Source: Schistocephalus solidus (taxonomy: Eukaryota; Platyhelminthes; Cestoda; Diphyllobothriidea; Diphyllobothriidae). From it: a stretch of DNA of 64,000 nt. The stretch is from assembly GCA_017591395.1 (NCBI GenBank), contig WEDG01000842.1, positions 1-64,000 of the forward strand. Reading direction: 5' to 3'. Made by a program: the position numbers and the translations under genes. Positions 51,003 through 61,671 of this stretch are shown here, piece after piece (position 1 is the stretch's first letter; each line of letters starts with the position of its first letter). Under the pieces are notes generated by a model that worked only from the letters and a program-made list of their open reading frames with translations, was not told the DNA's origin and did not search any database.

Positions 51003-51447
51003 AGGAGGAACTCATCGTGGACATCAGGGTCAAAACGAAGAGGGGATAGTAGAGGTCATGAGATCATCATCGAGATGCGACCTTGCTGTCTGCATAGTTC
51101 ACCAATCAAAGAGGCAAAACCATCAAAACCCGCCTTGATCATCAACTGAACCTTAAGAGCATCGTCGGGGTTGCAAAATCGAAGAAAGTATCAAGGTTGT
51201 CAAGAGTTGGCGATGCAGTGGAGGTGAGAGAGGAGCAACTCATCGTGCACAGCAGCTTCGAAACAAAGAGGGGACAGTAGAGGCCAGGAGATCATCATCG
51301 AGATGCGACTTTGTTGACTTCATAGTCTACCACCAAAGAGGTGAAACCAGCAGAACCTGCCTTGATCATCAACTGAACGCGGAGACCATCGTTAGGGTTG
51401 CAAACTCGGAGGAAAGTATCAAGGTTGTCAAGAGTTGGTGAAGCTAG
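51003..51447 (-). repeat. ~225-bp tandem duplication in B1 3' region
   Basis: 51,003-51,217 and 51,218-51,447 repeat the same block ('atcatcatcgagatgcgac', 'cttgatcatcaactgaac', 'gtatcaaggttgtcaagagttgg'). B2 and B3 contain it once, so the duplication is specific to B1. Confidence 0.85.
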
Positions 51448-51796
51448 TTTAAAAGGAGGGGAATAAAAAGTGAATGCAAATATTGACTCTGCGGAGGATG
51501 ATGGAAATATTTTTAGAGATCAATATAAAATCAATAGAGCTGCCTCAAATAACAGGAGGACTCTTTTCAAAATCCAAAAGTTGCGAGCTTGGGTAGGAAA
51601 CAGAAAATAAGGATTTGATATCTTCCGAAGTTAAATGTTTGTGTTATTTGGATTTAAAAATAGCTAATGTAGACGACAAACTAATTTCCAGTGGAAGATT
51701 ATTCCATGTGAAATTATATTTGGAGGCAAAAAACTGAGAACGGTTAGTTGTGGAGCTTAGGGGTGGTGAATTGATCATGGGGGAATTACGAGTGGC

Positions 51797-52770
51797 TTAG
51801 GGTTGATCTACAGGAGTGAGCGCGTTAATTCGTGGGAGATTTGGGCTAGAGTTAACGCGAAACAGGAGGCAGAGACCGGCTTCGAGTCTTCTAACCCACA
51901 TAAATTTAATGTTTGCTAACTGGCCTCTATCCGTATAAGAGATACTGGATCCAGGAAGTAAAAATAGTCTTCGAGTAAAAACCATCGGAACTTTTTCAAT
52001 CTAACTGTGGGCAGAGGCGTTCATCAGCCCAAAGAGGGGACAGCAGTATTCTAGGATAGGAAGAACAAACATGCGGTAAAGGTTTAACTTTATTTCATGA
52101 AGGAAGAAGTGATGTGATACAAAACCACATATCTGTGCAGCCTTTGCAGAAATTTGATCTGCATGAGGCGATAACGCTAGCTAATTCGTGTAGCTTAAAC
52201 CTAAGTCTTTTCATGGTTGGTCGTTCTAAAAGTGTACTATTTAGAAATACTAGGGGTCCAGGAAGCTTGGCGGAGCATAAACACATGAAACTGCTATTGG
52301 ATTGAGAAAATTCCATCTGCCAACTAGAGTTCCCACGTGAGACCATAAGTGTTGATTTTATCAACGCAACTATTGGCAGTGTCTTTAGAAAATGAATAAA
52401 TGCACTTGATGTTGTCAGCGTAAACGAAATTTTAAGAACTTGAGTAAAGTTTAAATTTCGTTTATGTACAGAATTAAGAGAAGGGGACCTAGAACCGTGC
52501 CTTGAAAAACGCCACTCGTGATCGGCTGAGGCATCGAATAGCTATTACCTACTTTGACATTCTGGCTGTGGATAGACAAGTAGGAACCAATGAAGTCAAG
52601 GAGAGAAGGCCAGATGCCGAGGGCTTCCAGTTTCACCAGAAGACATCTATGAGGTATCTTGTCAAAGGCTTTGCTCAGGTCAAAGTAGATCACAACCACT
52701 GACTGCTGCTCATTTCGAAGGGAAGTGACGAGGTTAAGAAAGCTAAGTGACACACTTCGCATGATCTCCC
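51797..52770 (-). pseudogene. Family B reverse transcriptase (B1)
   Basis: The open piece 52,451-52,762 encodes VVVIYFDLSKAFDKIPH (motif A, catalytic Asp) and VFQGTVLGPLLLILYINEI (motif B region, with VFQGTV for the usual VPQGSV). The TDD-type active-site region near 52,385-52,430 is damaged. The thumb region follows in 51,797-52,364 (LRFKLHELASVIASCRSNF, FVLPILEYCCPLFGLMN). Stops and frameshifts exclude function. Confidence 0.85.
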
Positions 52771-53311
52771 AGGTAGAAAACCATATTGCGAGTCGCTTAA
52801 GAGCTTATTTTCTAAGCAAAAGTCGAGAATTTGATAAAAAATAATTTTTAAAGAAGTTTTGCTAGCGCCGGGGTTTTGTCAACGCCTCGATAATTGTTTA
52901 CGTCCGAACGAGATCCCGACTTGAAGACAAGAAGAATAATATATGTCTTCCATGAGTCAGAAAAGAATCCGTTTAAAAGATAAACTGAGAATACATGGCT
53001 ACGAAATCGGGGAAAGCTCGGCACTCTCTTAATAACTGAGTTTGGAATACCGTCAGTCCCCGAAGAGTGCGAGTTTTTAGACGAATTATTTGCTTACGAA
53101 TTAGTTCTAAGGAGAAATCAATGGTGCTGATAACATTCAATGAGGATGCCTGAAACGTCGGAATCGGTTTAGATTCAATCGTAAGATGATTTGCAAAGAA
53201 CGCACTAAACAGTTCTGCCTTATCATAGTCTTCGAGAACGAAGTTCTTGTCTTCGTTTACTAATGGGGGAATTTCATAACCTCGTTTGCAGGAGGATCGA
53301 CCGCAGAACAG

Positions 53312-54430
53312 TTAAGCAACAGATTTTGCAGAGTTTGGCTCACTGAGTGCGCAAGATTCCCTCTGTCTGTCACGTGCAAAACCAATCTTAGAGTTTGATT
53401 CAAAAATCTCTGCGATCCATAGACGTACAGATAACGAACTAGTATGTTGATCTTTCAACTGCTTCCTCGATTTCTTTATTCGTGGCAAAAGAAAGTGAGG
53501 AACGGTAGATTCCGAAACGTAGGGCTTGAATATTTTGGTTGTCAAAAATTCCAGGATGTTATTTGAAACGACCGACATGAAGTCAGAAAGACTTGCTGCA
53601 TCGTTCATGGAGGAGAGATGCTGCCAGTCCAATGAGTCCAAAAAGTTGTTAATTAAGCTCATATCTGCGAGGTGAAAAGCATGATAGGTACGAATGGCGC
53701 GAGTCTTTTTCGATGAAGAATTGGAAGGTAACAGTAAATTAATGTATGGTCACTTTGGAAGAGGCCCTGCTTAAAGTCAACGAATAGGGGAGCAATGTCG
53801 TTCGTGAACATCAGGTCTTAAATATGCTTGTCTCTCGTTGAAGAACGGACAAGCTGGGAACAATTAGAAAAATTAATGGTATCGAGGAAAGGCTGAAATT
53901 TGGGTGGACAAAAGATTAAAATCCAGTCAATTTCAGGAAAATTAAAATCCAGCGATTATTTTAATGTTAAAATTGGACTTCGGAACCAATTTAAAAATGT
54001 CACAAAGTTTTGCATCATCATCGGATGATGAATTAGGCGGGTTGTTAATACATCCAAGAATCGCCTTTTTCCGGGGCGACAGGATAATTGATGCGAAGCA
54101 GTAATTACCAGAGAATGGCGTTACATCTAGATCAAACGTGAAGTGCTTAAATGAAGCTTTAATATAGAGAATACAACCACCACCACGCTTGCTAATGCGG
54201 TCTTGACGGTAGAGATCATACTGATCTATGACAAGCAAAGAGTCGGAAATTAAGGGAGGGGTCCAAGATCCAGTAACAAATAAACATCAGACATTAACTC
54301 GAAAGCAATGGCTCTCAGTTGGGCCATCTTATTTTAAACAGATCTAGCATTAAGTAATTTGAAATCTAGCGTAGTTAGAGTATCCAAACAAGGGTTATTG
54401 TTATTTATAAATAAAGGAAGACTTGGTGGT
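53312..54430 (-). pseudogene. Family B endonuclease and linker (B1)
   Basis: The frame at 53,942-54,238 reads YDLYRQDRISKRGGGCILYI and IILSPRKKAILGCINNPPNS, the central EEP strands of a CR1 endonuclease, ending at IKIIAGF before a stop. Just upstream, LDFKLLNARS (about 54,340) is the start of the domain. 53,312-53,662 is the linker (SLINNFLDSLDWQHLSSMND). Frameshifted and non-functional. Confidence 0.75.
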
Positions 54431-54493
54431 GGGGACGTAAACTGTAGAGAGGAAGGTGCGGGCGGAAATAAAATTGCTGCTGTCTACAATAAG

Positions 54494-55596
54494 CTAAGCT
54501 GTAACTGCTAAATAAATTAGGATATTTGTAGAGAAACATATTTGGGTGGTATTCATTGAGAGGAAGGCTGTTTTCTGCGTTAGCGAAAATAGGAGGCCTT
54601 CAAATAGGATTTTGAGGAATATTTGAATAATATGGGGGGAGAATAGGATTTGAAAACGGAACAAATTGTTTTTGAAAACTTTTACCGTAAGGGTAGCTTT
54701 AATAAATTGGGGAGCCTGAGAATTTGATTGGTTGGGATAATTGCTAAGGCCATTTTGGGTATGTATGGTAGATGCTGGAGGGTTAGGAGGTTGCCCAACT
54801 TCAATGACGTTTTTCTTTTTGGAAATTAAGTTAGGAGCATACTTAGACTTGCCCAGGTTTTTGACAAGTTTAGTAGATTGAACAACTGAGACCGGAGTGG
54901 ATAGCGTGGAATAGTAACGAGGCGGACTTGACCCAGTTTTGTGGACTAAGTTAACAGTAGGAATACAAGGAAAACTTCTTTGAAACGGAGAAGCAGTCGG
55001 TCTTGGCACTTTCGACGAATTTTCTTTAAAAAAATATTTCCCGAGACAGATGACTCTTTGATGTTGCCGTAGATGTCCTGTACTCGTGCGACTTCAACTT
55101 CAAAATAGCGGAAGCCAAACGCCTTTCCTTACATAGCAAAATTCCACCTTTATTAGTCACCTTTTATTCCCCAATCGAAGTAGACTCCATCTTTGCACAA
55201 CGAGGTCACATTTGATCGTTATCTAGAAGCTGCAGAATATTTCCTTTGTCGGGCACTTACACCAATGGAGCGAGGGAATGTGTCTTCCCTCTCGCATAGG
55301 TTTCGGCCTCTCGGTCTTTTATCCATAAGTCTGGTCATGGCTATGCAAACCACAATGAGACGGTACAGCAATCTCCTCTGGTGCCTTATTCAAAAAACCC
55401 TTTGACTTCACATCCAACTTTTCTTCCAAAGAATCCATTAACGCCTTCTTCCTCGCGAATAGGAATTTAAAACTCAGTATTTATCAACCATGTTGTAAGA
55501 CTGTCGGTCATTAGACTCGGTACTAGCTATGTTTATAAACGGCTCAAGTTTCTCGCATTGTTGAGAAGTGAGTGAAGACAACTTTCCGTCAAACAT
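54494..55596 (-). pseudogene. Family B ORF1 (B1), decayed
   Basis: Begins at a Met at 55,596 (MFDGKLSSLTSQQCEKLEPF) and can be followed through stops to the open 54,494-55,009 segment, which is rich in Ser, Pro, Asn and Lys. Position just upstream of ORF2 and low-complexity basic composition fit a LINE ORF1 nucleic-acid-binding protein. I recognise no zinc knuckle or RRM. Confidence 0.55.
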
Positions 55597-55627
55597 GGTA
55601 CCGAGGATCGTGTAGAGAGCGCGAAGA

Positions 55628-55758
55628 TGAGAGAGCGCGTTAGATGCAGCGCAAGTCTACTATCACTGTAAACTAAATCATGCGCAAGTCACCGTCCTTG
55701 CTCCACTTTCCCATGCAGCATACGGTGGACATCGTCGGACTACGACGGTCGAACTGTC
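55628..55758 (+). mobile_element. Family A 3' terminus, isolated fragment
   Basis: About 130 bp matching 18,610-18,735 of A2: 'gcagcgcaagtctactatcact', 'catgcgcaagtcaccgtcc', 'cgacggtcgaactgtcgg'. It ends where element D begins, in the middle of D's RT frame. It is a very short 5'-truncated family A insertion, or one side of a rearrangement joining B1 and D. Confidence 0.8.
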
Positions 55759-56506
55759 GGATCCACCTGTGGAGCGAATACAGCAAATTTGTTGTGCAGG
55801 ATCTTCCTTTTTTGAACCCGTGTTGACAGTTTGATAACAAATTATGAGTCTCTAGGAATTTCACCAATTCGCTCTCGATGATCCTTTCCATAATCTTGCC
55901 AAGGATACATGTCAAGCTAATGGGTCTATAGTTTGTCACTGACGCCCGGCTAACACTTTTGTACAAGGGAGTTATATGTGCCAGCTTCCAATCGATAGAA
56001 AGTGTTCCGGAGTCAAATGACTTTTGAAAGAGCGCTGACAGAGGTGCGGAAAGTTCATTGGCGAGTCTTTTCAGAAGCTTGGGTGGAATCTTGTCTGGTC
56101 CTGGGGATTTCGACTCCTTTAGTTCCTTTAATTCCCTTCGGATCAGAAATTCTGAGAACAGTATGTGGCTAATGCTTGCATTCGGCGGGTTATCCACTGA
56201 GGGACGAAGGAACCTTGCATCGTTTGTGTAGCCTGAGTGGTAGAACTGTGAAAAGTACTTTGCTTCTTCCCTGTTTTCAGAAATTTCGACGCCCATGGCA
56301 GTCTTTATCAACGGGATTTGTTGCCTATTCGTTGTACATCTGCGTAGGTTCATGTAAACTAACTTTGGATTCTGCGTTGCCTTTTGCAGCAAAGTCTTCT
56401 CGAATTCTCTTCGCGTTTTAAGGATAAGGCTTCTCAGTTTGTTTCTCTGTGTTAAATACTTATGAAAATATGCGACTTGATTAGACTCGCAATATTTTCT
56501 CCACAA
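55759..56506 (-). pseudogene. Element D reverse transcriptase, N-terminal half
   Basis: One open frame: RRELKELKESKSPGPDKIPP, WKLAHITPLYKSVSRASVTN, YRPISLTCILGKIMERII and NLLSNCQHGFKKGRSC, the fingers domain of a CR1-type RT. It is cut before motif A by the family A 3' fragment; the frame runs on to 55,673 only through unrelated DNA. It therefore lacks the catalytic aspartates and cannot be active. Confidence 0.85.
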
Positions 56507-56712
56507 CTTGTGCTTGCTGTTTATTTCCCTTTTAGGTTACTGTATAGCCACCCAGGACGCTTGCTCTGATGGACACTCGTAAGTGGGCAGTGGTTGTCCA
56601 TAAGTTGCAGAAGAACATTCCGCAAGGACTCCCAATCTTCGTTCACGGTGCTCGAAAAATCTGAGGTCCAGTTGATGTTTGTTAAATCTGCTCGCATCTG
56701 ATGAAAGTTTCC

Positions 56713-57294
56713 TCACCAAACGTTACACCGTTTTTCCTCTAAAGCAAGTGCAACGGAGAATAAGGAGTAGTCCAATATAAGCATCTCATGATCACTTCGA
56801 CCGAGCGGAGACATTGAAATAATCTCGTCAATGCTGCCTGATGTTCTCGTGAAAACCAGGTTCAGACAGTTAGCCCTTTGTCCTTCACGTGTTCTGTTGG
56901 GGGAAAGGACATATTGTGCGAGGAGTGCCTTCAAGGTCTTTTGCAGAAAAAAATGATCAAAAGTCGATTTCGGGTATGATGATTGAAGAGTGCTCCAGTT
57001 AATTCCTGGTGCTTTGAAGTCACCCAAAATCATGACATTAGGTCGATTGGAGAAATTTTCTACTTTTTCCAACAAGAAGGTGTCTGCGACTCGGTCTATC
57101 CTAGGTGGCCGACAGAAAATGAGGACATCCAGACATGGAGAGCCAAGAGCCTTGATGTTCAACCACATGGCTTCCGTGCCGCACGCAAACTTGCTCGTCT
57201 TGTCAGACACTATTAGCACCTTTTTCATATGCACAATTACTCCACCACTCTGTCGGTTTTCTCTGTCCCTCCGGTATGTTTGGTATTCAGACAA
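56713..57294 (-). pseudogene. Element D EEP endonuclease
   Basis: An open 193-codon frame: YRRDRENRQSGGVIVHMKK, MILGDFKAPGINW (catalytic Asp, with Lys where Asn is more usual), QRANCLNLVFTR and SPLGRSDHEML (catalytic Asp-His). The domain start lies upstream near 57,380 (YLFTNAQSLLLKLNK) beyond a stop. It is the best preserved CR1-type endonuclease in the window. Confidence 0.85.
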
Positions 57295-57729
57295 TGTTAT
57301 TTCGGTATCTAGAATACTGCCCGACAGTCATGTTCCGGTTACAACTATCACATGCGGATATACTTCGGCAAGGCAAATTTTTTACTTATTAAGTTTTAAT
57401 AAAAGGCTTTGGGCATTTGTAAACAAATACTTCAATTTTGTGCCAAACAAACTTCCTGTTGCGTTCGTCAATTTTATGGGCCTTACTGCGTCCCCTCTGA
57501 CGTAAATGTCATATGTCTTTTCTGTTTCTTTATGAGTGTCAGTAACTCTGGTTTCTGCAGTGAGAACGTTGGGCGTTACGGACTCAGTTCTGATATCTCT
57601 TTGGGCAATTGGTTCCCTGATGGTTTTGGCGTTAGTGAGGTGGCATCCATTGTCCTTAGTACAATCGGTTGGTTCAATGGAAAATTCGTATTTTTTTGAA
57701 CTACCTTCCCTTGAAAACAGCCAGATTGG

Positions 57730-59222
57730 GTTTGGAGGAGTAGTTTCATGAGTTTGGACCCCACCAAGCTTCCTATACCCCTAGTATTTCAAAATAGTAA
57801 ACTTTTAGAACGATCAACCATACAGACTTAGGTCTTGGTAACACGAATAAGCTAGCATTATCGCCTCATGCAGATCGAATTTCAGCAAAGGCTGCACGGA
57901 TATGCAGTTTTATATCACATAATTTCTTCCTTCCGGAAATAAAGTTAAACCTGCACCGCATGTTTGTTCTTCCTATCCTAGAATACTACTGTCCTCTCTT
58001 TGGGTTGATGAATGCCTCTGACCGTAGTAAGATGGAAAAATTTCAGAGGTTTTTTACTCGAGGAATATTTTTTTCCTGGATCCAATATCTCTTATACAGA
58101 TAAATGCCAGTTAGCAAACATTAAATTTCACTGGGTATGAAGACTCGAAGCCGGTCTCTGATTCTTGTTTCGCGTTAACTCTAACCCAAGTTTCCCGCGA
58201 ATTAATGCTCGTACTCCGGTGAATCGACCTTATGCCACCACCACCCTTAGCTCCGCAAATAACCGTTCTCAGTTTTTTGCCTCAAAATATGCTTTCATAT
58301 GGAATAATCTTCCACTGGAAGTAGGCTGTCGTCTACATTTGCTATTTTCAAAACCAAATTACGCAGACATTTAAATTTGGTAGACATAAAGTTCTTATTG
58401 TCTGTTTCCTTCCCAAACTCGCAACTTTTGGATTTTGAAAAGGGTTCTCCTGCTATTTGAGGCAGCTCCCTTGACATTATATTTGTTCTAAATATGTTTC
58501 CATCATCCTCTGCAGATTCGATCTTTGTATTCACTAGTTTGAACCCTCTTTTTCAACTATCATCGCCAACTCTTGACAACCTTGATACTTCTCTCCGTTT
58601 TTGCAACCCTGACGATGGTCTCCGGGATCTGATGATGATAATCGTGGCGGGTTCTGATGTTTTCACCACTTTGTTGGTGGACTATGCAGCCAGCAAGGTT
58701 GCATCTCGGTGATGAGCTCGTGACCTCTACTTTCCCCACTTCGTTTCGACCGTGTTGTATACGATTAGTTCCTCCTCTCTCACTTCCATGGTGATTATAA
58801 ACAGTAGATCTGACTGTTCTTTTATCTCTTATCTGACAAAGAGCATTCCGAGCCCTCCTACGTTGTCAGCAAAATCCCAACACTATCCCATTGTATCGTA
58901 CCAATACCATCAACTCTAGCAATTATTTTTTTAAAGAAGCAGTTTTTTCTCCCAACTGTGTCCCCAATTTAACCGTAGGAGTTATTTAACTGCTTCTTTT
59001 CTAGTTTACCGAAAATGCCAAAGATTGTTGACTTTTGTTTTAAAAATGGCAAATCTTTCTGAATCGTAAATGACTATCATACTACTGATTTCTGCTGTTC
59101 ATATGGCTGCTCACATAGTGCAGCATTTATCCACTTTGTATTTATTTATACCGCGATACTAAGTTTGTAATTTTTGGTCCCTCTGGTCCTAAAACATGCA
59201 ATTTATATATATATATATATAT
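57730..59222 (+). mobile_element. Family B LINE, copy B3 (5'-truncated)
   Basis: Plus-strand copy beginning in the RT thumb (SSFMSLDPTKLPIPLVF-like sense near 57,740), then ALSPHADRISAKAARICSF, RMFVLPILEYYCPLFGLMN and a C-terminal tail (SPTLDNLDTSLRFCNPDDGL). It ends in the family B 3' region with a TA run at 59,204-59,221 instead of the usual ATTT run. It lies between elements D and B-prime. Confidence 0.85.
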
Positions 59223-59239
59223 TGAACGAACGGTTTTCA

Positions 59240-60324
59240 AGAAATTCGACCTCATCGACTAGCCGCTTTTCTTCCGACAGCCCAATCAAAGATACGTCAA
59301 ATCACTGGCAGAAAGGACTGTCGTTTTGCAGATGGAATCGACGAGAAAGTTGACGTAAGCAACGGCGAAAAGATAAAGGGAGATAAACCACATCCTGACA
59401 TTAATTATTTTCTTAAGGGAAACAGAGCGAAAAATAATTGGATCCAAAACTCCGTACAACATAATGGTACAGGTATCCACATACTGACACAGAAATAAAT
59501 CAGACCAGTAGTAATAATTAAGATATATCCATAATTCTGTCGAAAGGGCAGATTGGAACTCAAAGCAAAAGCTGTATTTTTTGGAAAACGTTTCATCAGT
59601 TTCGAATTGTGGCGCAGAAAAAACGATGTCGTGATCTGAACTCCCAGCTGGGCCTAAAGATGTCACTGTCAAAGGCAGGCAACCTCTGCAGAAGATTAGA
59701 TCAAATATGCTTGATCATCAGGTAGTTTAGTCAACAAACTGATTCCACGTGCCGATATCTATGGCCTCGAGTAATACCTTTGAACGTTACACGGCCGGAA
59801 GGTGCAAACCATCCAATTTCAGGAATTTTGAAATCACCTGCGATCAAGCAATACTTAAAATTTAATTCAGCTACGGTGTTAAATGCCTGAGAGAAACAAA
59901 GTTCGTAATCCTCACTGGCATTGAGTGGGTGATAGGCACAACCAACGAGTAAATAGTTCTTATTTTAAAAGGTAATACAGAGCCAACAGTTGTCTTCAAC
60001 CGCGGTTAACTGCGGGTTGTCTTAAGGACTAAATTGCCAGCGTTTGCTTAAAATAGATACAGCTTCCTCCACCACGGCTGTCGTGAAGATCATTTTAATA
60101 TAATCAACATATAGAAGAGATATTTTGGAGTCGGCTACGGAGTGTGTTGCCCATGTGTTAGTTACTATAACAATATCTGGACAGTGGACGAAGCCCAGAG
60201 TCTGAAGTGGGGGCATTTTATTGAACAAGGATCTGGCCTTTAGAACGAACATTTTAAGTGGGCAAGCTGGTTGTTTTTGAGGGAGGGCAGCAAAGTCTCC
60301 AGTGGTTGATGAGACATTTAACAT
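59240..60324 (-). pseudogene. CR1-like element B-prime, endonuclease
   Basis: Minus-strand EEP relic: LKARSLFNKMPPL and PDIVIVTNTW near 60,150-60,240, then AGDFKIPEIGWFAPSG near 59,790-59,850, and GPAGSSDHDIVFSAPQ near 59,610-59,655. These are the start, centre and end of a CR1-type endonuclease. Downstream RT sequence is missing, replaced by copy B3. Frameshifts occur between pieces. Confidence 0.75.
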
Positions 60325-60565
60325 AAATAAAAAATAACTTAATTGTATATTTAAGGCTCAGCGAGCCCCACATGGGGAGGGAGTGCTTCCGCCCGGTTCC
60401 GGAAAAACGTTTGTGGCATAGCAAGCGCCTGACCTGGGTAAATGGAGTAAGTTATGGAGGTGGAAATGACGGACAGAGGAACTTAGCACTACCGCTAGCT
60501 ATTGGGACTTGTCCGGCAAACCCATGGGCAGAATACCACAGTGTTTTCCTATTAAAGTGACACAG
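60325..60565 (-). mobile_element. Insertion with family B-like tail (possible SINE)
   Basis: The plus-strand left end carries 'aattgtatatttaaggctcagcgagcc', nearly the family B 3' terminus. The ~190 bp beyond it ('cgcccggttccggaaaaacg' and onward) match nothing in B1, B2 or B3. It separates B-prime ORF1 from its ORF2. It is a different B subfamily or a SINE using a LINE-type tail; I see no convincing B box. Confidence 0.5.
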
Positions 60566-60574
60566 ATGGTCAGG

Positions 60575-61340
60575 TGAGGCTATTAGTCCAGCAGGATCTG
60601 TCGTATTAGAAGACAAAGGGGAAAACTACCGTGGAGGGAATGGTGGCGTGGGAGGTTCACTGCTGCTAATTGAACACAAGTGCCATTCTTGAAAGAGGAT
60701 GCTGAAATTTTTGGTTTAGCTGCCTTAGTATAATGCTTGGGCTTTAGTTGGTAATACGAGGTAGTTGACTGGGGCTGTTTTGGGGAGTAACAGGATATCG
60801 TAAAAGGAGTATTTGTCATGGAGAAGCTATATTTTTTTTATTTTCAAGTGGCCGAGACTTTTTTCGGACTTGTATTTGACCTACTGATCTGCGTTGTTTA
60901 ACCAGGAGTAACTGGTGAACTTGGTATTGGTGTGGGAATAAGAGAAGTACTCTTGTTTTGAAATCCCACAAAATCAGTCAAATTCAGTATCTGTACAGAG
61001 TTACCTAGGGATTCAGACGATGAGGCCGTGGATGAAATTGAATGCGACTTGTTCAACATGGCAACAGGAGTAGTTATTTCTGTGTTGCTAGTCACCAGTT
61101 TAAACTTTTTTCAGTTTTCTCTGTATTGGGGTAAAGTCAGGGGAAACTGAGCAATGCCATTTTTGACAGAATTATCTACAAATCTCATTCCTTGATAGTA
61201 TGAAGTCGACTTCTTCCAAGAAAAAGAGAGTGAGTCATCTTGGGGCATTGCGACTGAGCGAGGGCAGTCGCTTAGCTTGCGGACTCTGAATCCCAAGCTA
61301 CGCAGACATTCGACAATGATCTGGCTAATTCAAGCTTTTT
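60575..61340 (-). pseudogene. CR1-like element B-prime, ORF1 C-terminal part
   Basis: Minus-strand pieces SLGFRVRKLSDCPRSVAMPQ, KKSTSYYQGMRFVDNSVKNG (61,111-61,296), NKSHSISSTASSSESLGNS (60,898-61,095) and KQPQSTTSYYQLKPKHYTK (60,583-60,819). Ser/Thr/Pro/Lys-rich, as expected for a LINE ORF1, and broken by stops. It is abruptly bounded on its 5' side by the 3' end of element C. Confidence 0.55.
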
Positions 61341-61361
61341 TTAAGAAGTAACTTATTTTAG

Positions 61362-61475
61362 TTTTTAAGTCACTTTAAGCCACTTTAAGCCACTTTATTG
61401 AGGTAATTAAACATACGGAATTGAACACGAAAACGAGAAATAGGTAGTTACTTTAAGTCACTTTATTTAGGGAAG
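61362..61475 (-). repeat. Iterated 3' tail of element C
   Basis: On the plus strand, 'aagtcactttaagccactttaagccacttta' near 61,367 and 'ctttaagtcactttattta' near 61,452: units of about 10-11 bp. Short tandem 3' repeats are usual for CR1/RTE-type elements and mark the 3' end. Confidence 0.7.
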
Positions 61476-61671
61476 TAGGCTTTCGCCCTTGATCTCCCTA
61501 TTGACAGGCAAAAATATAAATAGAATAAACGTTTACAGTAATAACTCTGACAAATGAAAACGTAAGGTCATCGATATGTGTGAGCCAGGCACAAGCTGCC
61601 ACTACTGACATAAGCTTCGTTATATGTACAATAGTTTCTCAGCAAATGAGTATCCAGTTTGCATTTAAGTG

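Larger units (their letters stand above)
50558..55620 (-). mobile_element. Family B LINE, copy B1 (near full length, CR1-like)
   Basis: About 5 kb on the minus strand: ORF1 (about 54,494-55,596), ORF2 endonuclease (about 53,900-54,430), linker (about 53,312-53,660), reverse transcriptase (about 51,800-52,770), a C-terminal tail and a 3' untranslated region ending in ATTT-type repeats at 50,558. All frames carry stops. Shared sequence with B2, B3 and 43,509-43,825 defines the family. CR1-like placement rests on YFDLSKAFDKIPH and the 3' microsatellite end. Confidence 0.85.
55759..57729 (-). mobile_element. CR1-like element D (endonuclease and N-terminal RT)
   Basis: Minus-strand LINE with a relatively clean coding frame, truncated at its 3' side by the family A fragment and at its 5' side by copy B3. 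It contains an ORF2 leader (about 57,300-57,700, one stop), EEP endonuclease, linker and the N-terminal half of the RT. Related to element C at 61,345-64,000, sharing RANCLxLVFT and PLGxSDH endonuclease motifs. Confidence 0.85.

Noticed and set aside
55673..55758. Last ~28 codons of the element D RT frame
   Set aside because: They run through the antisense of a family A 3' fragment, so they are not part of the D protein.
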